Shown in pieces: positions 48,686 through 57,362 of a stretch of 64,000 bases of DNA (positions are counted from its first letter, which is position 1; every line of letters starts with the position of its first letter). The stretch comes from CAVWCW01 sp963753615 (GTDB lineage Bacteria; Pseudomonadota; Gammaproteobacteria; Chromatiales; Chromatiaceae). Under the pieces are notes generated by a model, which ran no database searches, had not been told where the DNA came from, and saw only the letters and a program-made list of their open reading frames with translations. Location: positions 372,001 through 436,000 of the forward strand of contig CAVWCW010000003.1 of assembly GCA_963753615.1 (NCBI GenBank), in the 5' to 3' direction. A program made the translations under genes and the position numbers.

Positions 48686-49663
48686 ATGACCCGAGAACTA
48701 TTGCTGCTGCGCCACGGCAAGTCGGACTGGAACACAGGCCTGCCGGACTTTGAACGGCCGCTCAAGGAGCGCGGCCGGCGCGGTTCTCAACAGGTCGGCA
48801 ACTGGCTGCTGGAGCAGGGCCTGCTGCCGGACCTGGTCTTGAGCTCCGATGCCGAGCGCGCCCGCGGCAGCGCTCGTGAGGCCTGCCATACCATGGGTCT
48901 GCCGCTGGCGTGCCTGCGATGGGAGCCTCGCATCTACGCCGCCGGCCTCGAGAAACTGCTCGCGGTGCTCCGGGATCAGTCTGCGGGCCCCGAGCGGGTG
49001 ATGCTGGTGGGGCACAACCCCGGACTGGAACTGCTGTTGCAGCACCTCGCGGGCCCAGGTCTGGAAACCCCAGCCGACGGCAAGCTGTTACCCACCGCTA
49101 GCCTGGCCCGATTGCAGATGCCGCTCGAATGGGGCTCTTTGGCAGAGGGCTGCGCTCGGCTGGAGACGATTAAACGTCCCGCGGATTTACCCCTGACCTT
49201 TCCGTTTCACGGGCCGGACGGTATCGAGCAACGTGAGCGCCCGGCCTATTATTACGATCAGTCGGCGGCGATCCCCTACCGTCATCGAAAGGGCAAGCCC
49301 GAGATTCTGCTTATTCGGTCCCGCAGCGGCCGGCGTTGGGTGATGCCCAAGGGCATTCGTGAGCCAGACCTCAGCCACGCCGAATCCGCCGCCAAGGAGG
49401 CGTGGGAAGAGGCTGGAGCCCGGGGTCGAGTCGGCGCCGAGCCCCTGGGCGAGTACCGTTACGCCAAGTGGGGTGCTGAGTGCCGAGTCGAGGTCTATCC
49501 TCTGGCGGTCGAAGACCTGGCCGACGAGTGGGAAGAGGGTTACCGCGAGCGTGAATGGCTTCGGCCCAAGGCGGCCGCCAAGCTGCTGCAGCCCGAGGCC
49601 CTCCGCAAGCTGGTACGCAAGCTGGACAAGCGCCTGAAGAAGGGCGGAGCCGGGCTGCCATGA
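48686..49663 (+). CDS. SixA-type histidine phosphatase fused to a Nudix hydrolase
   Basis: 325 residues. Residues 1-150 form a SixA/RHG phosphatase: LLLLRHGKSDW (catalytic His), SSDAERARGSA and VMLVGHNPGLE (second His). Residues about 175-315 form a Nudix domain with box GIREPDLSHAESAAKEAWEE then AG, and the preceding RSGRRWVMPKG typical of the diphosphoinositol/Ap4A-hydrolase (DIPP) type. Mycobacterial MutT1 carries the same two domains in reverse order. Likely substrates are phosphohistidine, nucleoside polyphosphates or polyP-like compounds; this is inference. SD GAGGAG is near ideal. Its TGA overlaps the ATG of the next gene. Confidence 0.9.
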   Translation: MTRELLLLRHGKSDWNTGLPDFERPLKERGRRGSQQVGNWLLEQGLLPDLVLSSDAERARGSAREACHTMGLPLACLRWEPRIYAAGLEKLLAVLRDQSAGPERVMLVGHNPGLELLLQHLAGPGLETPADGKLLPTASLARLQMPLEWGSLAEGCARLETIKRPADLPLTFPFHGPDGIEQRERPAYYYDQSAAIPYRHRKGKPEILLIRSRSGRRWVMPKGIREPDLSHAESAAKEAWEEAGARGRVGAEPLGEYRYAKWGAECRVEVYPLAVEDLADEWEEGYREREWLRPKAAAKLLQPEALRKLVRKLDKRLKKGGAGLP

Positions 49664-50124
49664 ACCGGCGCTGGACCATCGGCGTCGGCGAACGCAGCTT
49701 GCGCCGGCGCAATATCGCTTGGGGACTCCTGCTCAGCGCGCTGATGGTGGGGGTCGTTGTCTACCAGAATCAGCACAATCCCAAGGAGTACAACGATGTC
49801 CTGCTCTGGTCGGTCGTGGGTTTCGTGGTCTTGGCGAATCTGGTCAACTATGTGCGCTATCGGCGCTGGCTTCGGCGCAGCGCCGAACACTACCTGGAAC
49901 TCACGGGCGACCGTCTGGCCTTCTCCACCGGCGGCGAGGTCTCTACCCTGGAACTGACCGAGATCACGGCCCTGCGCGTATTTCGCCGCTCCGGCGAAGC
50001 GCGCCATATCCAACTGTTGCTGCCCAACAATCGCGGCATTCGTCTGGAGGGTTACGACGACCTCGAGGGCTTGTCGTCTGCCCTTGCCGAGCGATTGCCC
50101 GCCGAAAAGATCATGGACAAGTAA
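49660..50124 (+). CDS. Two-helix membrane protein with PH-like tail
   Basis: 154 residues from the ATG at 49660, which overlaps the previous stop as ATGA. Basic start MNRRWTIGVGERSLRRRN, helices at about 20-37 and 48-66 (WGLLLSALMVGVVVYQ; VLLWSVVGFVVLANLV), then a cytoplasmic region of about 90 residues (YLELTGDRLAFSTGGEVSTL, EITALRVFRRS) resembling a bacterial PH/DUF-type beta domain. Translational coupling suggests a shared job with the SixA-Nudix enzyme. Function unknown. Confidence 0.75.
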   Translation: MNRRWTIGVGERSLRRRNIAWGLLLSALMVGVVVYQNQHNPKEYNDVLLWSVVGFVVLANLVNYVRYRRWLRRSAEHYLELTGDRLAFSTGGEVSTLELTEITALRVFRRSGEARHIQLLLPNNRGIRLEGYDDLEGLSSALAERLPAEKIMDK

Positions 50125-50286
50125 CCGCGAGCGGCGATTCCTCGCAACCTAGAGGCCCGCCGCAAACACCTTAGTTGATGCCCCTCGTCGCCGCGTGAAC
50201 CGGATCTTTCAGCGACGGGTTTTTCCGTCGGCGTGCCTTGATGCCCTCCCAGGCATGGTCTTGCAACGGGTGCTATTCGGAAAAAG

Positions 50287-50314
50287 AAAAGCCCGCCTAT
50301 AGAGCGGGCTTTTC
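50287..50314 (-). terminator. Bidirectional rho-independent terminator
   Basis: Stem AGCCCGC/GCGGGCT with a 7-nt loop, flanked by A-rich sequence on the left and TTTT on the right. It serves the convergent pair: the small membrane gene at 50334-50471 (minus) and the 49660-50124 gene (plus). Confidence 0.85.
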
Positions 50315-50333
50315 CGAGGTGAGGGCCTGAACG

Positions 50334-50471
50334 TTACAAAGCACTGACTTGCACGGTTGCCCAGACGAAGAATCCGAACATGATAATGGCTCCGCCAAGC
50401 AGGACCGGAAGCATAGATTGCGACTGCTTCGATTCGTCGCTGTCACGGGTAGATCCGTCGAGTCTATCCAT
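50334..50471 (-). CDS. 45-residue single-helix membrane protein
   Basis: The ATG at 50471 is preceded by GGAG at ideal spacing (seven bases) and the TAA is at 50334-50336. The N-terminal half is polar (MDRLDGSTRDSDESKQSQS), followed by one transmembrane helix MLPVLLGGAIIMFGFFVWAT (residues 20-39). A perfect terminator lies 20 bp downstream on its strand. SD, topology and terminator together make it a real small gene. I do not recognise a family. Confidence 0.7.
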   Translation of the reverse strand: MDRLDGSTRDSDESKQSQSMLPVLLGGAIIMFGFFVWATVQVSAL

Positions 50472-50636
50472 TTGTGGGCTCCATTTTTTTCAACTTCAGG
50501 GAAATGTATCCGACCTCGAAACCTCTGGATCGGTGCTTGGACCTTTGGCTCCCCAGCCGAGGCGCCTTCCTGGTTCCACGCTGGGAAAAAGCATAACGGC
50601 TGGGATTGGCAGAGGCTGTAATCAGGTTCCGATAAA

Positions 50637-50640
50637 GCTG
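50637..50640. other. No additional feature seen at this boundary
   Basis: Boundary inside the 50472-51309 intergenic region; no tRNA, riboswitch or promoter consensus was recognised near it. Confidence 0.1.
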
Positions 50641-50817
50641 TAGGAAAAATCCGAGCGCAGTCGAAATCGACCCTTCTTCACAATTCTCAACGAAGGTGAG
50701 GAACCCTGGTGCCGGTTCAACTGGCGGTTATTTCTGGCATCAAGGCTTAATGCCGTGTAGTGGGCCGCTGCCGGCTGAAATATGTCTTCATGGTGACGCT
50801 GAAAGAAGCACGCCCTG

Positions 50818-50925
50818 GCATTTTGCAGCACGGCTTTCGAAAACTGGGTTTCCGAAAGCTGTCATATTCAGGCAGTTGAACGCCTAAAAATGGCCTGGCA
50901 TCCTGACCCGCACGGGAAACGCGAT
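50818..50925 (+). repeat. Dispersed ~100-bp intergenic repeat, copy 3
   Basis: Begins CAGCACGGCTTTCGAAAACT and ends CCCGCACGGGAAACGCG. It aligns with the reverse complement of 42893-43015 and, more weakly, with 30448-30532. All three copies are intergenic. Confidence 0.7.
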
Positions 50926-51309
50926 TGAAGTCAGCGTTTTCTTAGTGGCAAGGCGGGGCAGTTCGGGCCGGCGAGACGTCGTGATCCCCCGAAATCGGGT
51001 GCTGCGAATCGACTGGCCGGAGTCTGTTCAACGGCGAATTGACAGCGCGCAACTATCGTTCGGAAAATAGTTAAAAAGTGATACTTGGACCCCTTGCCCG
51101 GTTGACAGTTCGCAACGACAGAAACGATATTGAGAGGGCCGTTGGGCGGCTGGTTAAGGTGATTCGCCAAGAACCCTCCCGGAGCGATACGAGAATACAA
51201 GTGCTCGGGTCAGGTTTTTTTTCGATTGACGAATTCGGTTCCGCTTTCCAGTCTCTCCCGCGGCGAGATTCCACCCATTTTTGGAACTCATCACCGAAGG
51301 AGAAATCCA

Positions 51310-52200
51310 GTGGCAACAGACATCGGCAGACGCAGTCTTGCGAAAAAATTCAACCTATCCCTGGTCCTGCTGTACTTGATCAGCATTGTGATCGCTGCTC
51401 CCAGCGTTTACCTATTTACCAAGCAACAGGTCTACGCCCGTGCGAACGAGGATCTGGTGCTGCTCGTGGACGTGGTGAAATCGATCCAGGATTACGTCGC
51501 CACGGACCTGCGCCCGCACCTGATGAAGCAGGACATCTTTTATACACCGGCCGTTTCCGGCATCGTCGCCACGGCGCGCATTGCGGGTTACCTGAGCGAA
51601 AAGCAGCCGCAATATTACATAAAGAACGCCTCGGATAATCCGCTGAACCCGAAAAATGAGGCGCTGGGCTTGGAGGACGAGTTGCTCAAACGTTTCCGCA
51701 AGGACCGGGGTCTTTCCGCGCTGAGCGAAGAGGGTGTGATCGGGGGTAAGGCGTATCTGGTCAGCTCGGCGCCGAAGGTGAGCAAGAAAGGCTGCCTGCG
51801 CTGCCACGGAGACCCGGCCAAGGCGCCGGAGGACCAGAAGGTCAGCTTTACCGGGGACATGGGGTACGGCTACCAGACCGGAGACGTAGTGGGTGTGAGT
51901 TTGGTCGGCGTGCCCCTAGCCGACGTTCAGGCCCTTAGTCTGGAACGCAGCCTGTACGTTATCGGCGGCATTACGCTGCTGTTTGCCATTCTGTTCATTG
52001 TGGTCAATATGTTGGTCAAAAGCCTTATTCTCGTTCCGATCAGGAACATCACAGAAGTGGCGACCGCAGTGAGCAAGGGCGATCTCAATCGCGCGGTTAC
52101 CGTTGCCGAGCGCAACGACGAGATCTCGGATCTCGGTCAAGCGTTCGAACTCATGCGGCGCAGCTTGATTACCGCGATGAAACATCTGAAAGGGAAGTAA
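51310..52200 (+). CDS. DUF3365 (Tll0287-like) haem c sensor protein with HAMP
   Basis: 296 residues from a GTG at 51310 with a strong SD (AAGGAG). N-terminal helix SLVLLYLISIVIAAPSVYLF (about 16-35), a periplasmic Tll0287-like domain (about 40-210) carrying one haem site CLRCH (in KKGCLRCHGDP), a second helix (about 217-240), and a HAMP domain (PIRNITEVATAVSKGDLNRA) at the C terminus. It has no kinase, cyclase or MCP output domain, so it must act on a partner. It may sense redox state, NO or O2; that is inference from the haem. Confidence 0.85.
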   Translation: MATDIGRRSLAKKFNLSLVLLYLISIVIAAPSVYLFTKQQVYARANEDLVLLVDVVKSIQDYVATDLRPHLMKQDIFYTPAVSGIVATARIAGYLSEKQPQYYIKNASDNPLNPKNEALGLEDELLKRFRKDRGLSALSEEGVIGGKAYLVSSAPKVSKKGCLRCHGDPAKAPEDQKVSFTGDMGYGYQTGDVVGVSLVGVPLADVQALSLERSLYVIGGITLLFAILFIVVNMLVKSLILVPIRNITEVATAVSKGDLNRAVTVAERNDEISDLGQAFELMRRSLITAMKHLKGK

Positions 52201-52218
52201 ATCCTTACCGGCAGGTTG

Positions 52219-52240
52219 GGGGCCGCCGCAAGGCGGCCCC
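52219..52240 (+). terminator. Strong GC hairpin after the DUF3365 gene
   Basis: Perfect 9-bp stem GGGGCCGCC/GGCGGCCCC with a GCAA tetraloop, 19 bp past the stop. No T run follows, so it may act in rho-dependent termination or transcript stabilisation. Confidence 0.5.
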
Positions 52241-52409
52241 ATCAGTTATTAGGGGCAACCTCCCGGGGGCTTTGCCGGGAATGCGAGAGGGGGAACGAAG
52301 AGGGGCGGCGCTCCGCCGCGTAAGCCGATCAAGTTTCTGACCGGCGGACCAGCTTACTCCCGACGCGGGTCAGGGTACGGCGAGGAAGGGCGGTGGCCGC
52401 GGTTCGTGG

Positions 52410-53000
52410 TTATTGTTCAGCCAGCACGCGGCCCAATGCGGCGTGGGCTTTTTCTCTGAACTGGGCCTGCTCCGACGGATCGTCGATATCTTCGGCCAGT
52501 TTCTCGATGAAATCCTTGGTACCTTCCGGACTCGCGCAGAAATCACCCGCAGAACCGAGCGCTCCGTCGAAGACGATTCCTGCAATCGGGCCCAGATGCG
52601 TCGCCAGGAGGTCTTTCAGTTCCTGGCAGATCTTATCCTTGTCTTCCGAAGAAACGCTTCGTCCGCCAGCGGTAGCCATTGCCGCGGGAGCGGCGGTGCT
52701 CGCGGTTTGCGGCTCCCTCAGTAAGTTCAGGATCTCTGGAGTCGAGGGCAACTCCTGGCTGGAGCCCGCGAGAGCGGTGGCTTCAAAACGGTAGGTCCCG
52801 CTCGCGACATTGCTGATGGGAGTGATCGCCTTACGTCCGCGCTTCGGGCCGAAGTAAAGGGCGCTGATCTTTCCCTTGTCCAAACCGAATGTGATCACAT
52901 GGTTGTCGTCGGAGTGGATGAACAGGGTCCCGGTGCTTCTCTTGTCGACCAGGTCGGTCAGAACGTCCAGAAGTTGGGGAAAGGGTAAACTGTTGGCCAT
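52410..53000 (-). CDS. DUF4388/PATAN-like protein
   Basis: 196 residues. The N-terminal domain (about 5-75) has LLDVLTDLVDKRSTGTLFIH, VITFGLDKGKISALYFGPKR and GTYRFEA, the layout of DUF4388/PatA N-terminal modules found in gliding and signalling proteins. An Ala-rich linker (about 95-112) leads to a helical C-terminal domain (about 115-196, CQELKDLLATHLGPIAGIVF). It is convergent with the haem-sensor gene. Its role is unknown, but such modules usually work in motility or two-component signalling. Confidence 0.7.
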   Translation of the reverse strand: MANSLPFPQLLDVLTDLVDKRSTGTLFIHSDDNHVITFGLDKGKISALYFGPKRGRKAITPISNVASGTYRFEATALAGSSQELPSTPEILNLLREPQTASTAAPAAMATAGGRSVSSEDKDKICQELKDLLATHLGPIAGIVFDGALGSAGDFCASPEGTKDFIEKLAEDIDDPSEQAQFREKAHAALGRVLAEQ

Positions 53001-53353
53001 GGCGAAATATTCGTGTGGTGATTCAAATTCTTTGGATGGGCGATGCCTCTGCCCGCCCGTCCTTGAAGCCCTGGATCTTATTTTCGGCTTGAGCGTAACC
53101 TGTCCCCGATTCTACCCGCTTGCGCCGAAAGCTACAAACTTCAACCACGCCCGTGTTCGGGGCTCCCGGCATTCCGTTCCGGGACGGACGAACGAAGCGT
53201 TTCAGCGCGGCCAGCCCGGCTGGAGCAACGCTGTAGTTTTAGCTTTTCTCTATCTTCCCGCCCATTGACCCTCGCTCCACCGGGCTGCGCATTGTCGGGG
53301 CGTCGGCAGCGGCAAACCGCGGTAACCCCTGTGCCCTTGCTTTCGATCGGATT
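53001..53353. other. Intergenic region
   Basis: About 350 bp between the DUF4388-like gene start and the ybbP stop. No gene, RNA or clear signal was recognised. The left part should hold the promoter of the DUF4388-like gene. Confidence 0.4.
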
Positions 53354-55843
53354 TCATGCCCGGCGCAGAATCTCAATGGGCGGTCGACTCAGCAAGGGAT
53401 AGACCGCCGCCATCCCGGCGAGGCCGATGCCCAGACCGCCGCCGCCGAGGCCGAGAATCCAGATCCAGGGGTTGAACTCGAAGCCGAGGGCGAACACCTG
53501 TTCGGCCAACAGGTAGCCGGTCAGGCTGGCCCCGACGGCGGCGAGCAGGCCAGCCAAAAGGCCCAAGGTGCCGAACTCGGCGCCCGCCGCCAGCAGCAGT
53601 TGGCGCCGCTTCAGTCCCAAGGTACGCAGCACTGCGGATTCCTGGATGCGCACCTCGCGCCCGGCCTGGATGCCCGAATAGAGCAGAACTACTCCAGCGG
53701 CCAGGGTGAACAAAAACACGTATTCCACCGCCAGGGAGCCGCGGTCCATGATTCCTCGCACCTGGGCCATGATCGAGCTGACGTCGAGCTGGGTCACCGC
53801 CGGAAATCGTCGCGCCAAGTTATTGAGACGGTCGGCTTGGGCCGGCTCCAGGTAGAAACTGGTGATGAAGGTGGCCGGGTATTGGTCGAGGGAGCCGGGA
53901 CTGGCGAGCACGAAAAAGTTGGGGTTGAAGGAGTCCCACTGCACCTGACGCAGGCTGGTGACCGGCCCGCGCAATTCCTCCCCGGCGATCACGAACTCAA
54001 GTTCGTCGCCGAGGCGGACGCCGAGCGTGGCGGCGATGCCTTCCTCCACCGAGAATTGCAGCGGGCCCTGGTAGTCGGAACCCCACCAGCGTCCCGCTAG
54101 TATCCGGTTGTCGGGGGCCAGGTCGGTCCCGGAGGAGAGGTTGAACTCGCGCGCGGCCAGACGCCGGGCGCGGGGGCTGGCATAAGACTCGGGTTCCACC
54201 TGGGCATCGCCGATTGCAGTCAGGCGTGCTCGCAGCATCGGATACAGGCCGGCGCCCTCGATCCCCAGCTCGTCCAGGTAGGCGTCCAGGTCGGTTACCT
54301 CGTCACGCTGGATATTGATCAGGAATTGGTTGGGGGTATCGTCCGCCAGCCGCAACTCCCAGGCCGAAACCAGGTCCACCCGCACTACGGCGAGCAGCAG
54401 CAGGGCCATGATGCCGAGTCCGAAGCCGCTCAGCTGCATCGCGCTGAGCTGGGGGTTGCGGGCCAGCCCCGCCAGCCCGAAGCGCCAGATGCTGCTGCTG
54501 TGGTAGCGCAGCGGGGTAAGCAGTCGCACCAGCAGGCGCGCGCTGATCAGCATCACCAGCAAGGTACCACCCATACCGCCAATCACCCGCACCGCCAGCT
54601 TGGGGTCGCCGGCCTGCCACACCATGAGCGAGCCGAATGCGAGGAGCGCGGCCCCCAGCGTCAGCCAAAAGCTGGCCGGCGGCAGACCGAGGTCGCGCCG
54701 CAGCACCCGCAACGGCGAGACCGAACCCAGCCGCAGCAGCGGCGCCAGGGCGAAGCCGAACAAGGTAACCAAGCCGGTGGCGATACCGGCGGCGAGGGGG
54801 GCAGGGGAGGGCGGCGGGAGCCCGAGGCTGAACCAGTCCCCCACCAACAGCGCCAGCAGCTGTTGCGCCAGCACCCCGAGCAGGCTGCCCGCAAGGCTCG
54901 CGAACAGCCCCAGGCCCGCAAGCCGTAGCAGGAACACTCGCAGCACGAAGCCGCGGCTGGCGCCCAGGCAGCGCAGGATGGCGCCGGTATCGGCCTGGCG
55001 CTCGACGAAGCGGCGGGTGGACAAGGCCACCGCCACCCCGCACAGCAGCACCGCCGCCAGGGCCGCCAGGCCGAGGAAGCGGCTGCCCTGGTCCAGGGCG
55101 CTGCGCAGCTCGGGGCGGGCGTTGCCAATATCCTCCAGTTCGGCGCCCTCGGGCAAGCGCGGCTGCAGCCAACTGCGGTACGCGGCAACTGCCGCCGGCG
55201 CGCCGGCCACCAGGAAACGGTGCTTGACCCGGCTGGCGGGCGTCACCAGCCCGGTGGCGGGCACCTGATCGAGGGCCAGCAGTACCCGCGGAGCCAGGCG
55301 AAACAGATGGCCGCCCCGGTCCGGTTCCCAACGGATCACGCCGTCGATGCGGAACGCCTTGTCGCCCAGGCGCAACGGGTCGCCGGGGGCGGCCTGCAAC
55401 AGGCCCAACAGCCGGGGCTCCAGCCACAGGGTGTCTGCCGCGGGAGGTGCGTCGGCCACCCGTTCCGGGCCCTGGCGTTGGGCACTGATGCGCAGTTCGC
55501 CGCGCAGCGGATAACCTGGCCCCACCGCCTTGACCTGCACCAGTTGCGGACCGCGCTCGTCGAGCACCACGCTGGGGAACTCCAGGGTATGGGCGCTCGC
55601 CAGCCCGCGCCCCTCGGCCTCCGCAATCAGGTTCGGCGGCAGCGGGTCGGCGGTCTCCACCACCAGATCGGCCGCCAGCAGCTCGGCGGCCTGCAGTTCC
55701 ATGGCCCGCTGTACCCGGTCGGTGAAGAACAGCACCGCGGTCACCGCGCTCACCGCCACCAGCAGGGATACCGCCAGCAGCCGCAACTCACCGGTGCGCC
55801 AGTCCCTGCGCAACAGGCGCCAGGCGAAGGCCAGCTCACTCAT
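53354..55843 (-). CDS. ybbP: ABC transporter permease YbbP (FtsX/MacB-like)
   Basis: 829 residues with about ten membrane helices. It starts MSELAFAWRLLRRDWRTGEL, with two FtsX-like cores (about 250-380 and about 710-820) separated by large periplasmic regions. It belongs to the LolE/FtsX-type mechanotransmission permeases. Its first 8 bp overlap the end of ybbA, so it is translationally coupled. With YbbA and the divergent TesA it reproduces the conserved tesA-ybbA-ybbP locus. The transported or extracted substrate is unknown. Confidence 0.93.
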   Translation of the reverse strand: MSELAFAWRLLRRDWRTGELRLLAVSLLVAVSAVTAVLFFTDRVQRAMELQAAELLAADLVVETADPLPPNLIAEAEGRGLASAHTLEFPSVVLDERGPQLVQVKAVGPGYPLRGELRISAQRQGPERVADAPPAADTLWLEPRLLGLLQAAPGDPLRLGDKAFRIDGVIRWEPDRGGHLFRLAPRVLLALDQVPATGLVTPASRVKHRFLVAGAPAAVAAYRSWLQPRLPEGAELEDIGNARPELRSALDQGSRFLGLAALAAVLLCGVAVALSTRRFVERQADTGAILRCLGASRGFVLRVFLLRLAGLGLFASLAGSLLGVLAQQLLALLVGDWFSLGLPPPSPAPLAAGIATGLVTLFGFALAPLLRLGSVSPLRVLRRDLGLPPASFWLTLGAALLAFGSLMVWQAGDPKLAVRVIGGMGGTLLVMLISARLLVRLLTPLRYHSSSIWRFGLAGLARNPQLSAMQLSGFGLGIMALLLLAVVRVDLVSAWELRLADDTPNQFLINIQRDEVTDLDAYLDELGIEGAGLYPMLRARLTAIGDAQVEPESYASPRARRLAAREFNLSSGTDLAPDNRILAGRWWGSDYQGPLQFSVEEGIAATLGVRLGDELEFVIAGEELRGPVTSLRQVQWDSFNPNFFVLASPGSLDQYPATFITSFYLEPAQADRLNNLARRFPAVTQLDVSSIMAQVRGIMDRGSLAVEYVFLFTLAAGVVLLYSGIQAGREVRIQESAVLRTLGLKRRQLLLAAGAEFGTLGLLAGLLAAVGASLTGYLLAEQVFALGFEFNPWIWILGLGGGGLGIGLAGMAAVYPLLSRPPIEILRRA

Positions 55844-56528
55844 CGCCGTTCTCCAGGCGCCCTGCGTCCAGGTAAAGGCTGCGGTCGCATTGGCCCGCCA
55901 AGCCGGCGTCGTGGGTTACCAGTATCAGGGCCGCTCCGGAGTCCCGCCGCAGGCGGAACAGCAGTTCCCCCACGTGCTCGCCGGTGCGACGGTCCAGGTT
56001 GCCGGTGGGTTCGTCGGCGAACAGTACCTGCGGCTTTGGAGCGAAGGCGCGGGCAATGGCTACCCGCTGCTGTTCGCCGCCGGAGAGCTGGTTCGGGTAG
56101 TGGAACAGCCGCTGGCCGAGTCCGACCTGCTCCAGGCCGTCTCGGGCCGCTGCCTCGGGGTCCGACTGGCCGGCGAGTTCCAGGGGTAGCATCACGTTCT
56201 CCAGCGCGGTCATCCCGGGCAGCAACTGGAACGACTGAAATACGAATCCGACGCGCCCTGCCCGCAGCCCGGCCCGGGCGTCCTCATCCAACGGACCCAG
56301 GGGCTGGCCGAATAACTCGACCTCGCCCGCGCTTGGCTGGTCTAGCCCCGCGAGCAGTCCGAGCAGGGTGGATTTGCCCGAGCCCGAGGGCCCGAGGATG
56401 GCCACTGCCTCGCCGGCGCGGATTTCCAGGCTGAGGCCGCGCAGGATGCCCAGTTCGCCTTCCGGACCGTGCACCCGCTTTTCCAGGCTGCGCGCGACCA
56501 CCGCGACTGGGTTAGAATTGTCGTTCAT
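55836..56528 (-). CDS. ybbA: ABC transporter ATP-binding protein YbbA
   Basis: 230 residues from the ATG at 56528 (MNDNSNPVAVVARSL); the frame extends to an ATG at 56570, which would lie inside tesA. Walker A GPSGSGKSTLLGLLAG, Q-loop VGFVFQSFQLLPGM, signature LSGGEQQRVAIARA, Walker B VLFADEPTGNLD and H-loop LVTHDAGL are intact. It is LolD/MacB-type. An AGGAG lies ten bases upstream of the ATG. The start codon overlaps that of divergent tesA. Confidence 0.95.
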   Translation of the reverse strand: MNDNSNPVAVVARSLEKRVHGPEGELGILRGLSLEIRAGEAVAILGPSGSGKSTLLGLLAGLDQPSAGEVELFGQPLGPLDEDARAGLRAGRVGFVFQSFQLLPGMTALENVMLPLELAGQSDPEAAARDGLEQVGLGQRLFHYPNQLSGGEQQRVAIARAFAPKPQVLFADEPTGNLDRRTGEHVGELLFRLRRDSGAALILVTHDAGLAGQCDRSLYLDAGRLENGDE

Positions 56529-57165
56529 GAAACACCTACTCCTCTTACTGGCAATGCTGCTGCCCGGCATAGCCCGACCCGAGGCATTGACCCTTTTGGT
56601 GGTGGGCGACAGCCTGAGCGCCGGCTACGGCATCGCAGCCGAGCAAGGCTGGGTCAATCTGCTGCAACTTCGCCTCGACCAGCGTGGCCCGAACTATCGG
56701 GTGATCAACGCAAGCATCACGGGCGACACCACCCGTGGAGGACTGGCCCGCTTGCCGCGGGCGCTGCAGACACATAACCCCCATATTGTGATCATTGAGC
56801 TGGGAGGCAATGATGGATTGCGCGGGCTCCATTATGACGAGATGCGCGCCAACCTCCAGCAGATGGTAGCGCTCAGCCGGGAGGCCGGAGCCCTGGTACT
56901 GCTGTTGGGAATGCGTATGCCGCCCAACTACGGGCCTGAGTTCACTCGCCGTTACCACGAGGTGTTCCATCAGGTGGCGGCAGCGGAGCAGGTTGTCCTG
57001 GTGCCTTTCTTTCTGGAGCTGGTGGCCGAAGACAAGTCCCTGATGCAGGCAGACGGTGTTCACCCCAACGCCGCGGCCCAGCCGCTTTTGCTCGACAACG
57101 TCTGGCCCGCACTTATGCCGCTGTTGGACGCCCAGGAGGGGCCGGGGTCCCGCTCCGGGCGCTAA
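56527..57165 (+). CDS. tesA: Periplasmic thioesterase/lysophospholipase L1 (arylesterase)
   Basis: 212 residues. Signal peptide MKHLLLLLAMLLPGIARPEA, then the GDSL/SGNH blocks: VVGDSLSAGYGIA (nucleophile Ser), ASITGDTTRGG, IELGGNDGLRG (Asn) and QADGVHPNAAAQ (Asp, His). TesA hydrolyses acyl-CoA, lysophospholipids and esters. No clear SD precedes the ATG, whose first two bases are shared with the divergent ybbA start (CATG). Confidence 0.94.
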   Translation: MKHLLLLLAMLLPGIARPEALTLLVVGDSLSAGYGIAAEQGWVNLLQLRLDQRGPNYRVINASITGDTTRGGLARLPRALQTHNPHIVIIELGGNDGLRGLHYDEMRANLQQMVALSREAGALVLLLGMRMPPNYGPEFTRRYHEVFHQVAAAEQVVLVPFFLELVAEDKSLMQADGVHPNAAAQPLLLDNVWPALMPLLDAQEGPGSRSGR

Positions 57166-57362
57166 AGATGCCCAGCGGCTTGAATCCAGGGCATGCGCCG
57201 CGTATGCTTGGCTCAGTATTACGGTATCGTGACAGGCGTCGCCCCACCCCAGCATAGGGGTAACCGCGCAGCGGCCCAAGACTTGAGCGAACGCCATCGG
57301 TACCCGCCTTTTTCCTGGAAACCCTATCGGGCGCTGCCGGGGAAACCACTGGGAGAGCGAGC

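Larger units (their letters stand above)
50472..51309. other. Intergenic region upstream of the DUF3365 gene
   Basis: About 840 bp with no supported gene. It contains a copy of the dispersed repeat at 50818-50925. The AT-rich stretch at 51040-51090 (ATCGTTCGGAAAATAGTTAA) may be promoter DNA for the downstream gene. Confidence 0.45.

Noticed and set aside
50637..50640. Separate feature at the 50.6 kb intergenic boundary
   Set aside because: The low-confidence placeholder listed there describes nothing beyond the surrounding intergenic region and should be ignored.
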